Shown here: one piece after another, positions 21,200-33,235 of the stretch | Layout of the letters: each line of letters opens with the position of its first letter | Numbering within the stretch: position 1 is the stretch's first letter | Source of the DNA: Muricea muricata | Taxonomy: Eukaryota > Cnidaria > Anthozoa > Malacalcyonacea > Plexauridae | Direction of reading: 5' to 3' | Assembly: GCA_963855995.1 (NCBI GenBank) | Contig: OY979716.1 | Span: forward strand, 31,922,230 to 31,986,229 | Length of the DNA stretch: 64,000 nt | Made by a program: the position numbers and the translations under genes | Notes under the pieces: generated by a model | Seen by the model: the letters and a program-made list of their open reading frames with translations, nothing else | What the model was told of the DNA's origin: nothing | Databases searched by the model: none

Positions 21200-23081
21200 A
21201 TGGAGTTAAATGAAGCATCTAATCTTGAACAAACAGAACAAACAAATCAAACATATAAATATCTGACCATCACAGCGAAAGGAAAATTTAAATGGAGAGG
21301 TAACTTTCAAGGGCTCCAAGACTTAATAAATCAACAACTTGGACTTCAAACCGAATGGTCAACACCGGGTGGCGATGCAAAGAAATTTGAGAATGACAAG
21401 ATAGCAATACGATGGTATCCTAATAACTATCAAGGGAGCTGATAGCAACAATCTACAGGGTAAACTTGCCCTGATAGCAATGGAAGAACTAGAGATGACA
21501 GAATCGAACTCTGAACATGAAACCTCGAACGGCAAAAAAATCAAACATGGCGACGACGAAGGCGTCGAAGCAGCAATGTTACTAACCAGTGAGGACCCCT
21601 GTGATGTGACGCAAGGCGAAGCAGGAGTAAGCGGTGAGATAATGAAATACTTACAACAGCTAGAGAACAAAATGGAGATGAAATTTGAAGTACTGTTTAA
21701 TGACATGAAAATCTTGAAAGCTACTACTGATTAGCTGGTGAAATACGAACAGCGCACACCTTGAAACGCTGAAACTTGAGGAAGAAAATTACGCCTTAAA
21801 AGAGAAAGTTAACAATCAATCTTATCTAATCTCTGAACTTTCTGCTAAAGTTAAAGATCTTGAAAACGAACGAAGCGGCCTATTGAATGTCGTCAGAATT
21901 TTACAAACAGAAGCTTATAGTGCATCGCAAGAATGGAAAACTGTTGAACCGAGACGGCAAAATCAAACCGATAAACCCCACACTGGGCATGCAATCACTG
22001 TTAAAGACGGAAAATACCAGACAACGAATAGATTTGAAATATTAAGCGACACTACCGACTCGGAGATCAATGAGATTGTGGATCATCATGAGCGAAATAA
22101 TGAAGGCAGAAGAAAGACAGCCAAACATCAGTATGGCAAATCTAGCAACGTGTCCACAAATAACAAGCACAAGCAGCTTAACCAAAAGCAGAACGAATCT
22201 CAAACCAAAGGAAACACATCACAATCAGCAACGGTAATTATAGTTGGTGATTGTATAATAAAGCATCTTGATAAACGACGATTGCAACGATCAATTGCCA
22301 AGTCAACCTCGTTCCCAGGGCCTTTTAGAGTGAGGGAAATGGCCCTGGCACCGGCTGGCCTTCAAAACAACGAATCGTGGTCTTTGAATAAATTAACGCG
22401 ATAACTGTATGCGAATTTTTTTCCAAAATGACGGATACATCGAAGTGTTTAGAAAAAAACACGTAATGCAGCGCCTTAGTAAGGCGCTAAATTTTACTCG
22501 TAATTTTTTCTCCACGCAGATATACAGATATACGGTTTTGAATAAATTAACTGGGTGAGGTTATCGACCAATGAAATTGCAGAAGATAGCAGCCGGTGCC
22601 AGGGCCTTTTCCCTCCCTCCATTTTTTTTTCGAGGTTGTTGCCAAGTCACAAAAGGTCAGAACGGAAACATATAGCGGTGCAAATATAGCGGCGATGAAA
22701 CACCATATAAAACCGTGCCTGAAATCGCAACCAGACAAAGTAATCTTTCATGTAGGAACTAACGACATTGGTAATAAAGAAGTCACTGAAATTGCAGAAG
22801 GAATCGCTGAAATCGGAGAATTAATTAAACATGTGAGTAGCAAAACTGAAATTGCTATCTCACAGATCGTTAATAGAACAGACAAGACACGAATAACTAA
22901 GAAAATTAATGAGGTAAATGAAAAGTTAGCACATTATTGTAAATTGAACAAATGGGGCTTAATTAGACATGATAACATCACATTTAAACATTTAAATTCT
23001 TATGGTTTACACTTAAATAAGTCTGGAACTGCAGTGCTTGCAAAAAATATTACTTCCTTTTTAAACAACACTTCAAATTGA
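21200..23081 (+). pseudogene. Coiled-coil plus SGNH-esterase ORF1-like protein of a mobile element, broken
   Basis: Coding traces run through several frames: 21200-21442 (KGKFKWRGNFQGLQ ... EWSTPGGDAKKF), 21480-21734 (acidic, helical), about 21755-22303 (coiled coil LKLEEENYALKEKVN, then basic linker, then VIIVGDCIIKHLD) and 22648-23081 (SGANIAAMKHHIKP, VIFHVGTNDIGN, YGLHLNKSGTAVLAKNI). Blocks I, III and V of an SGNH hydrolase are visible, as in ORF1-type esterases of some non-LTR retroelements. Block I reads GDC where the catalytic residue is normally Ser. Stops near 21440 and 21734, frame changes and a MITE break the frame. No reverse transcriptase follows; the 23232 inverted-repeat element begins 150 bases downstream. 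Confidence 0.65.
22304..22638. mobile_element. MITE with 9-bp target duplication inserted in the esterase ORF
   Basis: Termini CAACCTCG/CGAGGTTG; flanks TTGCCAAGT at 22295-22303 and 22639-22647, with CA continuing the match on the right. Inside, CCCTGGCACCGGCTG pairs with CAGCCGGTGCCAGGG, and there is a GCGCCTTAGTAAGGCGC hairpin. Removing the insert and one repeat rejoins the esterase reading frame at the AKS residues. A 9-bp duplication suggests a Mutator-like mobiliser. Confidence 0.8.
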
Positions 23082-23744
23082 GAAACAGAGACGGTCAAGA
23101 AACCCAGATCAGAAATTCAAATGGCAAATATACCGACCCTAACAAAGATAATTTTTGAACAAATTCGCATGTTCCTAAAATAAATCGTAAAACAAAATAG
23201 CTAGATACGTGTTTTAAAATTGCTCATTTAACCGCGAGTAAGGGTACCTCCACTCGAAGCGAGTACGCGTTCCGACTCGCTACTCGCGAGTACTCGAATT
23301 TCGTCTCACTCGCAAGCACTCGAAACTTTCGAGGGCTTGCGAGTCAAAAGGCTCAGATAACTTGTACATATCAAAGTTATATGCGGAAACGCAATAGTCA
23401 TACGAAACGTTGTAAAAATTATGGATATTATAGCGTGTTTATAAACGACTTCCATATGATGGGACATATTTTCTACGATATATTACCATAGATCTATATA
23501 CTATTACTAACTTTAAAAGCGAAACATGCCGCAGCAGTCAAAACGGTAAAAATTACAGCAAAATGCGAATGATCAGATCAACAAATGTCATATTTAAATA
23601 TGGCCAAATCATTTTAAATATGGAATTTTTTATACTCGAATATGCCCCGGCTGTAACAATTGGCAACAGGTTCGGGTTTAACAATTACAATAGAAACACG
23701 TTGACACGTCGAGTAGTTCTTAAGATTAGAGTATCATCTCAGGA

Positions 23745-24165
23745 TAAATCGATAGATAGATAACTTTATTTAAACACGCTGACCTCGTCAACTGAAGCTG
23801 ATTTCCACGAGAGGCGTGCATAACTATTTACAATAATAATATATACTATTAACTAGGTATGTTTGATTAGGAATTTGTTCGCAAGTAATATACAGGTATA
23901 GTATATACAGTACTTGATTTTAACTATCAATGTGGGTAATGATTTTCGTTCGAAAGGAAGAAAGGGATTTGCTTTCTTTAATATCCCTTGGAGTGGAATT
24001 CCAGAGAAATGCTCCGTCGTACATGAAGCTTCTTGTCATATTATTAGTATGCGGATGTGGTAAACAAAGACTGCTTGAAATATTTCGGAGATTATAACTA
24101 GTCACTTCATCTTTATAAGTGAATAAATTGGTGAGTGACTGAGTATAAACGAGTAAACGTATTAA
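23745..24165 (-). mobile_element. 5'-truncated LINE 3' end (RT C-terminus plus 3'UTR)
   Basis: The minus strand encodes YNLRNISSSLCLPHPHT and RSFMYDGAFLWNSTPRDIKE, the conserved tail of CR1/L2-type reverse transcriptases, ending in a stop near 23930. The 3'UTR ends in TAAATAAAGTTATCTATCTATC, a short tandem tail typical of such LINEs. The right arm of the host palindrome lacks this segment (uninterrupted near 26615), so it inserted after the palindrome formed. Confidence 0.75.
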
Positions 24166-24253
24166 TACTGTAAAGCGCAAAGTCACAAAATATAACTTAC
24201 ATTGCATGTTCTGCTGGCATCTGTCTTGAAACGGGAACCATCTCATATAAAGC

Positions 24254-25148
24254 TCACACTTGCGTTTGAATCGTGCTTGCTTGAGCTAAATCCACTTGAA
24301 TCTGTCAACACGTCACCTTCCAAGCACGCTTGCTAGTGTGACCACGCAAAACGCAAAAGTTAAGCACGCTTGAAATCTGAGACAATTTGCTTAAAACTTC
24401 AAACACGCCGCAGAAGTCCCAAACACACTACAGAGAGCGTTTGGATCGTGCTGGAATGCAGATCGTAAGTAGATTAAATGCGTCAACCAATAGAATTGAT
24501 CATTTTATAAGAAAGATAGACAGGCAATGCATTTCATTCAGATGTATATCGAGATAACTTAGCGCACATTTTGAAATATTTTCCCGCGAGCCATTCTTTC
24601 GCAGTCAGTCTATTGCGACTTGTAAAATGTTTCGTTGCGCATACGAAAGTGTTCCTTCCAGTACGCGGATTGACGGTTGTCTCCAAATATCACCTCAAAC
24701 CACCCAAGCCGCGGTCGTGGAATCTCCCAGTATTGTGTCCGATTTATTTTACGAACAATTGTAGCCATTACCAACATAGCAAATGTAATGGTTTGAACGA
24801 ATTGCAAATACCTCATGTTTCCATTGACCTTTTAAGAATAAAATATACGCGTCTACGTCTTCGCGCAAGCGATTTTCGCCTGGCTACATTGCGCATCCTT
24901 TGGTGTTTGGAATAAAATAATAGCAGGGACTTATTCTCCATTTTGGCTTAACTAACTCCAACAAATGCAAAATCTCAAGAATTTACTATTAGATTGTATA
25001 AGATAAGTTAACTGTCAATAACAAACAACAAGCATGCAACATTTTTTGTAATGTGACCGCAACGTGCTTGGCTTGCACTCAAGTGCGAGCTTGGAATGTG
25101 CTTGAGTAAGCACGCTTATCAGATGCTACATCTCAAGCGCAAGTGTGA
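24254..25148 (-). mobile_element. TIR element fragment with Harbinger-like transposase remnant
   Basis: Termini TCACACTTGCGTTTGA and the complement of CTCAAGCGCAAGTGTGA; the segment is absent from the matching position of the right palindrome arm (near 26510). A minus-strand frame at 24610-24816 reads WEIPRPRLGWFEVIFGD ... YWKEHFRMRNETF, resembling the N-terminal region of PIF/Harbinger transposases (HARBI1-like). The catalytic part is missing, so it is an internally deleted copy. About 30 bases of the host arm are absent at the insertion point. Confidence 0.5.
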
Positions 25149-25716
25149 CCGCAGAACAACGAAACACGGACACATACTGTCGGTATTTATCGCAAAAACG
25201 TTTCGATAGTCTCCTGTAATCCACATATAATGTCTATAGACTATACTAATACAAGTGATCTATAGTATTGGTATCATGATCATTAAAGAGGTGAGTCATT
25301 AAATATTTGCTGAGGCGTAGCGTGCTTTGTTTGTGTTCGATCTGTGAATTGAAATACTATAGTTTAGTGGTGTGAATGTTTTTGGCACGTGTCAGAATAA
25401 CTTGAGCTGAACATGTTTGTTTTTTGCCCGATACCTTACATTTCGTGTGGGTTTGAGATGAGTCGACCGGTTTTCAGAGGTGAAAATTTTTAAAAGGACA
25501 TCTAAAATTTGCGTTTAATTTTATGTGATAAAGTAAGTCAATGTTCATGTATTTTGGGGTGCATGCATGCCAAGTTGTCACAGTACTATTGAGTACTGTC
25601 ACCGGTGTCAAATAACATAGTATTTCAATTCACAGATCGAACACGAACAAAGCACGCTACGCCTCAGCAAATATTTAATGACTCACGTCTTTAATGATCA
25701 TGATAGCAATACTATA

Positions 25717-26006
25717 CAGGGTGTCCCAAAAAAAACCCAAAAACTATTGAAATCACTTATGTTAACATTTGAATGCCCTAGCACTTGTTAAAGAATTAAA
25801 ATATCTTTGTAAAGTACGTTTGTTTTGCTCATGGGAATATTGATAAAAACCAAATTGAATAGGCTAAAATAACCCATGCGTATTACCATTAATTATGACG
25901 GTTATGTCAATAGTTTATCCACTCGTGGGTTCAATTTAGTGCTAGGCATTGAAATTCTAACAATAGATCATTTTCAATAGTTTTTGGGGTTTTTTGGGAC
26001 ACCCTG
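25717..26006. mobile_element. Mariner-type MITE 1 (TA target)
   Basis: CAGGGTGTCCCAAAAAA at the left and TTTTTTGGGACACCCTG at the right, flanked by TA. The inverted homology includes CAAAAACTATTGAAATC. Non-coding. Confidence 0.85.
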
Positions 26007-26008
26007 TA

Positions 26009-26396
26009 CAGGGTGAGTAAAAAAAAAAACTGATGCCCTTTCAAATTCAAATTAACCTCAAATTTCATTACGGAACTTTAAGTATTCCCATAGGTATACA
26101 GAGAACAGATCGTGACCAAGTACACAGTACAGGATGAGTAAAAAAACTGATACTATTGAAATTCAAACTAGCAGCATTTCATTCTTGCAATTTGACAGAC
26201 GTTGATCTAAAACAAAATCTAATTCCCAGTGGAAGTTAAAATGCATAATTTTAGCCGTGCAAGAATTGTCAGAATTGGTTTACGTACTGTGTACTAAATC
26301 ACGATCTGTTCTCTGTATACTCATGGGAATACACCGTAATGAAATTCGCAGCTAATTTGAATTTGAAAGAGCATCAGTTTTTTTTTACTCACCCTG
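26009..26396. mobile_element. Mariner-type MITE 2 (TA target), abutting MITE 1
   Basis: CAGGGTGAGTAAAAAAA and TTTTTTTACTCACCCTG ends, TA on each side, sharing the left TA with MITE 1. An internal, diverged repeat of the same end (CAGGATGAGTAAAAAAACTG near 26128) suggests a self-insertion or duplication. Confidence 0.85.
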
Positions 26397-27134
26397 TAGA
26401 TCACTTGTATTAATATAGACATTATATGTGGATTACACGAGACTATCGGAACGTTTTTGCGATAAATACCGACAGTATGTGTCCGTGTTTCGTTGTTACG
26501 TGGGCCGTTCCATCGATATTATCTTCAAAATGAGATGGTTCCCGTTTCAAGACAGATGCCAGCAGAACATGTAATGTAAGTTATATTTTGTGATTTTGCG
26601 CTTTACAGTATCAATATGTTTTTACTCCTGATTTGATACTCCAATCTTAAGAACTACTCGACTTGTCAACGTGTTTCTATTGTAACTGTTAAACGCGAGC
26701 CCGATGCCAATTGTTACAGCCGGAGCATATTCGAGTATAAAAGTTCCATATTTAAAATGATTTAGCCATATTTAAATATGACATTTGTTGATCTGATCAT
26801 TCGCATTTTGCTCTAATTTTTACCGTTTTGACTGCTGCGGCATGTTTCGCTTTTAAAGTTAGTAATAGTATATAGATCTATAGTAATATATCGTAGAAAA
26901 TATGTCCCATCATATGGCAGTCGTTTATAAACACGCTATAATATCCATAATTTTTACTACGTTTTATATGACTATTGCGTTTCCGCATATAACTTTGATA
27001 TGTACAAGTTATCTGAGCCTTTTGACTCGCAAGCACTCGAAAGTGGGAGTACTCGCGAGTAGCAAGTCGGAACGCGTACTCGCTTCGACTCGCGAGTACT
27101 CGCTACGCGCGAGTGGAGGTACCCTTACTCGCGG

Positions 27135-28425
27135 CTGGTACTGTACGTGGTTAAAGTTAACCACTATTTAACTACTTTTTGGGTAGTTAAAAAGCAGTTA
27201 AGGGCTTTATACAACCGGTCCCTGATGGTATAACTGGAGTTCGTTTGTATTTTCATATGTTTCGATCGGAGTTCATGAAATATAACTTTGCTCTCTGACT
27301 TTAGATCTGACCTTGTAAAGTGTAAAGCGTTTACTATTAGACTACAGGATGTATGTTTATTAATTTTAATAATTTACTTTGCAATTTACCATTTTAACAT
27401 TCATGTAAACAGTGATCTGATCAGTAAACTAGTAAAGTAAGTAAAATATAAATAAACGCCTCAAATGGCAGAAGTTTGAGTATGCTGGACACAAAATACC
27501 TATTCCATTTGTAAGGACAGTAGGGTATATATAATCTGTATATAAGTGCAAAATGCTGAGAATTGACCAACATGATTATAGGTTTAAAAGACTAATAGTG
27601 GCGCCTAGTCAAATGCTTGACAATTTTGAAATATTGAACTTTTTTTAAATGCCAATTTTTATGCTTGACACCCTTGTTTTCTTACTTTAGTAGAAGAGCA
27701 GAGTGAGCACTTAACAAATTCTGCCAAAAAGCCTTTTGCCTTTATATGTATCTACAACATCTTTAGATACCAACTTAACTGATGGCATACTGGTTAAGCA
27801 AAAAGCAAATTCTAACTGCCATGATAACAGATGTTCACAATTTTTATGTATATTGGGTCTATCGTCAGCAATAAACTGCAATATTTATACTTATTACCCT
27901 GATTATGTAACATTTGAAATTATTATTCAATGCCAATATTAATCCTCGTGTACCAGAGATTAACACTATTAAACCAATTTATATTTTAATTTTGTTTTTT
28001 TTTTGAAGGGTCAGCTGTAATGCCTGGGAGGCCTTTAAACATAACCACTTTGTTTCTCTTTTGTTTAATGCATCATCACAAAATACATCATTCAAAATGT
28101 TTTTAAACCAGAAAAAATTATGCATTCCCCAAAACAAATGGAAGAGCTTTTAGGCATGAGTGGCTGGATATATTTAAATGGTTGTATTATTCACCTTCTG
28201 CTAATGGTGCTTTTTGTTTATCTTGTGTTTTATTTGGTAATAGATTTCCTGGCAGAGCTGGCAAGATTCCTAAATTTCAAAAGTCTTAACCTTTATTGCA
28301 CTGGAATAATGCAGTATTTATTTTTAAAAAACATGCGGGCCATATGGGTTACATGCTTCTACTTTTCCCATTCTTCTAGCATTACTTTCTCTAACTTCTG
28401 GGGCAGCCCAGCCAATTAATTTTAG
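27135..28425. other. Interval without recognised gene
   Basis: About 1.3 kb. It holds a small palindrome (TAACTACTTTTTGGGTAGTTA, about 27170-27190) and AT-rich DNA. The frame at 28120-28419 is hydrophobic but matches nothing I know and may be part of the degenerate hAT copy that follows. Confidence 0.35.
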
Positions 28426-28696
28426 ATGCCAAACTTCGAAATGAAGTTGAGAATAACAGCAAAAAAACTGACATCTATTGTTGACACTGTGATTCTTTAT
28501 GGTTGTGGAGGTATGGCTTTGAAGGGACATGGTGATGACTCTCAGTACCATCAAAAGATTGGTGGCTACTCTACTACTCATGTAGTTAACTTTATTGACA
28601 TGTTAAAATTGAGGATTAAACCATTTGCAGGAACTAAATTTACCTGTTGATGATTGTAGAGGACAAGCTTATAATGAAGCAGGATCTGTCCTCTGA
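28426..28696 (+). pseudogene. hAT transposase relic (ZMYM1/TTF-type family)
   Basis: The frame reads VDTVILYGCGGMALKGHGDD followed by YSTTHVVNFIDML, matching the LRGHRDD region of hAT-derived ZMYM1/TTF-type proteins. After a stop at 28648, DDCRGQAYNEAGSV (28641-28690) matches the downstream CRGQ-x-Y-[DN] motif of the same family, so one frame change separates two adjacent motifs. The rest of the transposase is not recognisable. Confidence 0.65.
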
Positions 28697-30203
28697 AAGG
28701 GCTGTCCATGTGTTTCGTAGGCATGCTCATGAGCCCTGATTTAGGGTGAAACAGTCTATTACATGCTGGACGTTGTTTAATTACATTTTAAGCATCTTTA
28801 GTTTTGTGCTATAACACATACTTCTACGAAAAATGTACATCATGTCATTGTTGGTAAGACATATTCGAATTTTAAAAAATCTACAAATACGTATCTCCGC
28901 ATTTGAAATCCACGAATATATCAAAATCTGAATTACAAATCTTCCTTCAAATTTTGATATCTTTTTCCTTTATACATCAATAAACAACTAAAAAATTTCA
29001 GAAAATTTGACCGAAGAGAAAGAAAGTTACTGTTCATTCACTGCGAAATTAAGCATTAAGACTGCAAAAAATAGAACGATATAGTTACCATAGCAACGCT
29101 CATTTTGTTTCTATTTTCTATATATGCACATCAAACACCTTCATATCTTTCCAGAAAACATTTGCATATTGCCCTGTTTCAAGTGTAGTCAGTACAAATT
29201 TCGTTGCAAGCTGATGTGTCTTGAAAAGCCTAACATTTTATGCTAATGTAGGGAGCCACCTTAATATTATAAAATGGTAAAATCTAAATACTGGTTCAAG
29301 TTGAAAACACGGGGGGGGGGGGAGTGGGTTTACAATTATTAAGTTTATTTTAGGGTCACTTGGACAATAGTGATGTACGAGAACTGAGCTCGTTGTTAAT
29401 TCAAGTCTTTTAGCAGCAAGTTTCTGTTATAGGTAATAAAATGTGTTTAAATTACAACAATATGTGATATCTCCAGCTAGCTCGATGAGCGGAGGGAAGC
29501 CAGACATATTCATATATTTGTGTTTATACAGACTATAAAACAATGAGTTTCAAAAGAAGCTACATAATTGTCAGAACACAAATATGAATATGCGCTTCCC
29601 CAATCAACTAAAGGTTTACGCACTGTTTCGTAGTTTCTGTATTTTGTTTTTACTTAGAAAGTTTAGAAAAAAATCCATAATTCATTCAGATAAGATTTTT
29701 CAAAAAGTAATTTTAAGTTAACAAACAAATAGAAATTTCACATTTAATTTTACTTTAGCCAAGCGTTAACTTGAACAATTGACCCTGATTAATTTATAGA
29801 TACACGCGCAGAACGCGGAAAAAAACATGCAAACGTTGTATTTTTAACAATATAAACATCTAAAGTAATTAAGTTTCAAAGTATATATAACGACCATGTT
29901 AGATGTCCGGTACTTGGAAATTGGAATTTGAAATGAAGTGTAACTCACACACTTTTTATAAGGTTATGTAATAACCAAAATTGTAGTTTGATTATCTTTT
30001 TCTCCTTTTCGCGTGTTCTCTTTAAATTTTCACCAATTATTTTAATTGGTGTGAAGGTGTTAGTCCTTTGAACGGGTGGTCAGCCTAAGATACCACTGGC
30101 ATGGATCTTAACCTGAGTCCAAGTAACAATCGCCTCAGGCCACCCCTCCGTCACCTGAACTGACACCTCATCACCCAAACGGGTAAGTATGGTGAACGAA
30201 GGT
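28697..30203. other. Interval without recognised gene
   Basis: About 1.5 kb of AT-rich DNA with a G12 run near 29311. No ORF with recognisable homology and no clear repeat ends. Confidence 0.4.
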
Positions 30204-32701
30204 GGGTAAGGATAAAACACGGATGCGGAACGGAGCGGATTGACGGAGCGGATATGAGGATAAAACGCGGAGCGGATATGAGGATAAAACGCGGAGCGGA
30301 TATGAGGATAAAACGCGGAGCGGATATGAGGATAAAACGCGGATGGGTTGTTTTTTTGTGCGAATTAAGCACAATATTTTTCGAAAACATGTTATGGTAC
30401 TTAGCAAAACAGAATTCGCTGCCATGTTTCAGCTGATTTAAATGGGTTGTGGAATTATGTAGAACTGCTATCTCTATTTTTTCAGATTATTGTGTATATT
30501 GACAGCATTGACTCAAAACCTTTTACTAGTCCCGTATTCACCCTGTGTTAGAAGTAGTCAACCGAAATTACAGCTAAAGTTTATTTTCGGTAACAATTAA
30601 CAACTTGCCATGCGATCAAGTTACTTATCGATTATTAAGCTTTTGCGTGGGCATTTTTGAACCCATGCTTAGTACGATATTCCAGTGCTCCTTGTGTTAT
30701 AAAGTAAATATCAGAAGGTCTATTGATAGGCAGTAATTTCGCATATTGGCGAAAATTTAGGGTGTAAAAAAAAAATCGCAAGTTAAAAATAACCAACAGC
30801 TGCATGCTGTTGGCTATTATTTATAAAACTTTGAGAACGCGCGTAAAATGCTATGCGTTTAAGTATAGTAATTAGATTAGGAACAATTTGCTAAACATAA
30901 AGTGTTTATCTCACTTTCGGAAAAAAAGCAAAAACAAAACAAGAGCAAGAATTTGCTCAACATTGTAAAAAACTTGGTAGCCCTGTTGTTACAAATGTTA
31001 CTGAACGCTTTCACCCCACTTCATGCATGTGTTGACATAGGAGCAAGCATCAAACTTTAAACACATGTTTGTGGGAATCATGCAACATCAGATATCTTGC
31101 TCCACTTTCTCTTACTAAACTTTGTATTTAACGTGTAACGAGCCGAGCTAACGCTACACACAACGTGGTCTAGTTCCAACTTGCTTTAATTCCTTTTACA
31201 TTATCTCTATCCCTGGGGTGTTGCTCTTCCTTTCATTAGTTGTGGAGATATATTTGATGTCTCACGGATGCAGCTGCAGCCGGTACAACTACAGTGAAAC
31301 CCTCCTTATGGCCACCTCGATAATATAGTCATTTTTTTTGCCCCGTTGAAACACAATGCATTTTATTGACTGCATGTATTGATAGTCATCTAAAACTTGT
31401 AGGCTTCAGTTAAATGCGTAAAGCAAAAGAAAAAATCAAGGTTTTTGGTAACCAAATCCTGATATTGTATCGTTAGCATTACTTAAAACTTTTCACGACT
31501 TTATCTAGTAATAGTAATTGGTATTGTGGTATGGTGGTGTTGTTGTGCTTTTGAAATATTTTTTAACATGGTTTTTACGTCATAATTGAAACTTTATATT
31601 ATCCTGTTAATAAGGCCACATTATTCCAGCTCGTTGGTGACCGTAGTAAACGGGTTCCACTATACTTTACCTATTCACTCGTTGGTTTTAGTCCATTATC
31701 ATACGTCCGATAGATACGATTATATATTTGTGTATTTTATACCAATAATTAAGTTTATTTATATATTCTCGATATTTCCGTTACGAGTGCATTGTTTTAA
31801 TTTGTATCATCTTTGGAAACTGCACATCTAATTTGTAAAGAAATGTTTTCACTTTTTAAAGACAGAATAATCTAAATATAGATAGCAGGTCTACATAATT
31901 TCCCAACCCATTTAAAGGGAAATGGCAACAAATTTTTTTATCATCTCATTTAAAAGAGACTCCAAAACAATATATGGAAGTCTATTGCAGAATTTTTATA
32001 TCTGCCTTATTTCGTGAAATATTTTCATTTGAAATCTTTAGTTGTCCGCCATCTTGGATATTTGCGGATATGCACGATACGTCACCACTTGGGTCACGCG
32101 ATTTTTTTTCTCACGACACAATGATTAATATGCTCCCATAACCACGTGTACGGTAAGTGTTACGGATTTCAGCACGGAGTGAGAAGATTCAAACAATATT
32201 TGATTGTTGGTAGGTATTTAGGAGCAGCTTTAAATGGCTTATCCCTGTTGTGATGTCACCAAAACATTGTTAATGAGGTTAAAAATTAATCCAAGATGGC
32301 GGACAGTGCGTTGATTTAGGTGAGAATATCTCCCGAAGTGAAACAGATAAAAAAATTTTGTAACAGACTCCTATATATTGTTTTAGAGTGTCTTTCAAAT
32401 GAGACAATAAATTTTTTTGTTGCCATTTCCCTTTAAATCAGATGAAACATGGCAGCGAATTCTGTTTTATCAAGTACCATAACATGTTTTCGAAAAAGAC
32501 TTAAGCTTAATTCGCACAAAAAAACAACCCATCGGCGTTTTATTCTCATATCCGCTCCGCATGTTATCCTCATGTCCACTCCGCGTTTTATCCTCATATC
32601 CGCTCCGCGTTTTATCCTCATATCCGCTCCGCATTTTATCCTCATATCCGCTCCGTCAATCCGCTCCGTTCCGCATCCGTATCCGCGTTTTATCCTTACC
32701 C
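30204..32701. mobile_element. 2.5 kb Mutator-like TIR element with minisatellite arms
   Basis: Tips GGGTAAGGATAAAAC and GTTTTATCCTTACCC are flanked by a perfect 9-bp duplication AACGAAGGT (30195-30203, 32702-32710). Both arms contain the 24-bp unit GGATAAAACGCGGAGCGGATATGA, repeated about four times, then the inverted sequence with GAATTCGCTGCCATGTTTCA. Arm length is about 270 bases. The interior (30480-31890) has no recognisable transposase. The 9-bp duplication and long TIRs point to a non-autonomous MULE. Confidence 0.85.
31916..32432. mobile_element. TTAA-flanked MITE inserted in the MULE arm
   Basis: Ends AGGGAAATGGCAACAAATTT and its complement, flanked by TTAA at 31912-31915 and 32433-32436. 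The left arm of the host MULE keeps the empty site (TTTAAATGGGTTG near 30438). TTAA targeting fits piggyBac or Kolobok families. Confidence 0.85.
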
Positions 32702-33235
32702 AACGAAGGTGTTAATAAAAGATTTGCTCCTGGCGTGACCTAAAGGTCATTTATGAATGTTTAACTCGATCTATCTTTATGAATTATGTTTGTTGTAGAA
32801 ACTAAAAAATTAATACAGGAAAGTATTTTAGTAAAGATTAGTGGTATGAATAAAAATAAACTTATACTGCATATATACGTATAGTCTAGGTAGAATGTGA
32901 TCAGCATTTGAAATTTAAACGGCTGAAGGCATATTGTGGCGCAAGTAAAGGAAATACGCTCACATCACACATGCACACAAATATTATTCCGGTGTTAAAA
33001 TTGTTTACATTTTTTTTTCGATGTGATATCATTTGTTCCAAAATGCATGTAACATTTGGCTTTTTACGCACAGTGCCAACGACACTCAGACTCACATCTT
33101 TAATTAAATCCTACACTTGTAAAAGTTCAATAACAATTACAAATTGTGTTTTGAAATTCACTGTACCAGTTAAATGCATATCACTTACACGGTAAGTTGT
33201 ATAAACTAACTAGGATATCACTGAACCTAAAGAAC

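Larger units (their letters stand above)
23232..27134. mobile_element. 3.9 kb long-inverted-repeat (foldback) element hosting nested insertions
   Basis: Tips CCGCGAGTAAGGGTACCTCC and the complement GGAGGTACCCTTACTCGCGG are followed by subterminal ACTCGCGAGTACTCG words. The arms match through TTACAGCCGGAGCATATTCG-type sequence, the MRWFPFQDRC-coding block (24244 and 26531), the CGGTATTTATCGCAAAAACG block, and GTGCTTTGTTTGTGTTCG. The loop is about 25366-25616. After removal of the nested elements the arms align over about 0.9 kb. No target duplication is evident at the tips. No transposase of its own was recognised. Confidence 0.75.

Noticed and set aside
26902-27171. 89-codon plus-strand frame in the right arm of the 23232 element
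   Set aside because: Lies in the inverted repeat and has no counterpart frame in the left arm; no motif.
30151-32743. Frames with RFILISAP / MRIKRGAD repeats
   Set aside because: Translations of the 24-bp repeats in the arms of the Mutator-like element.
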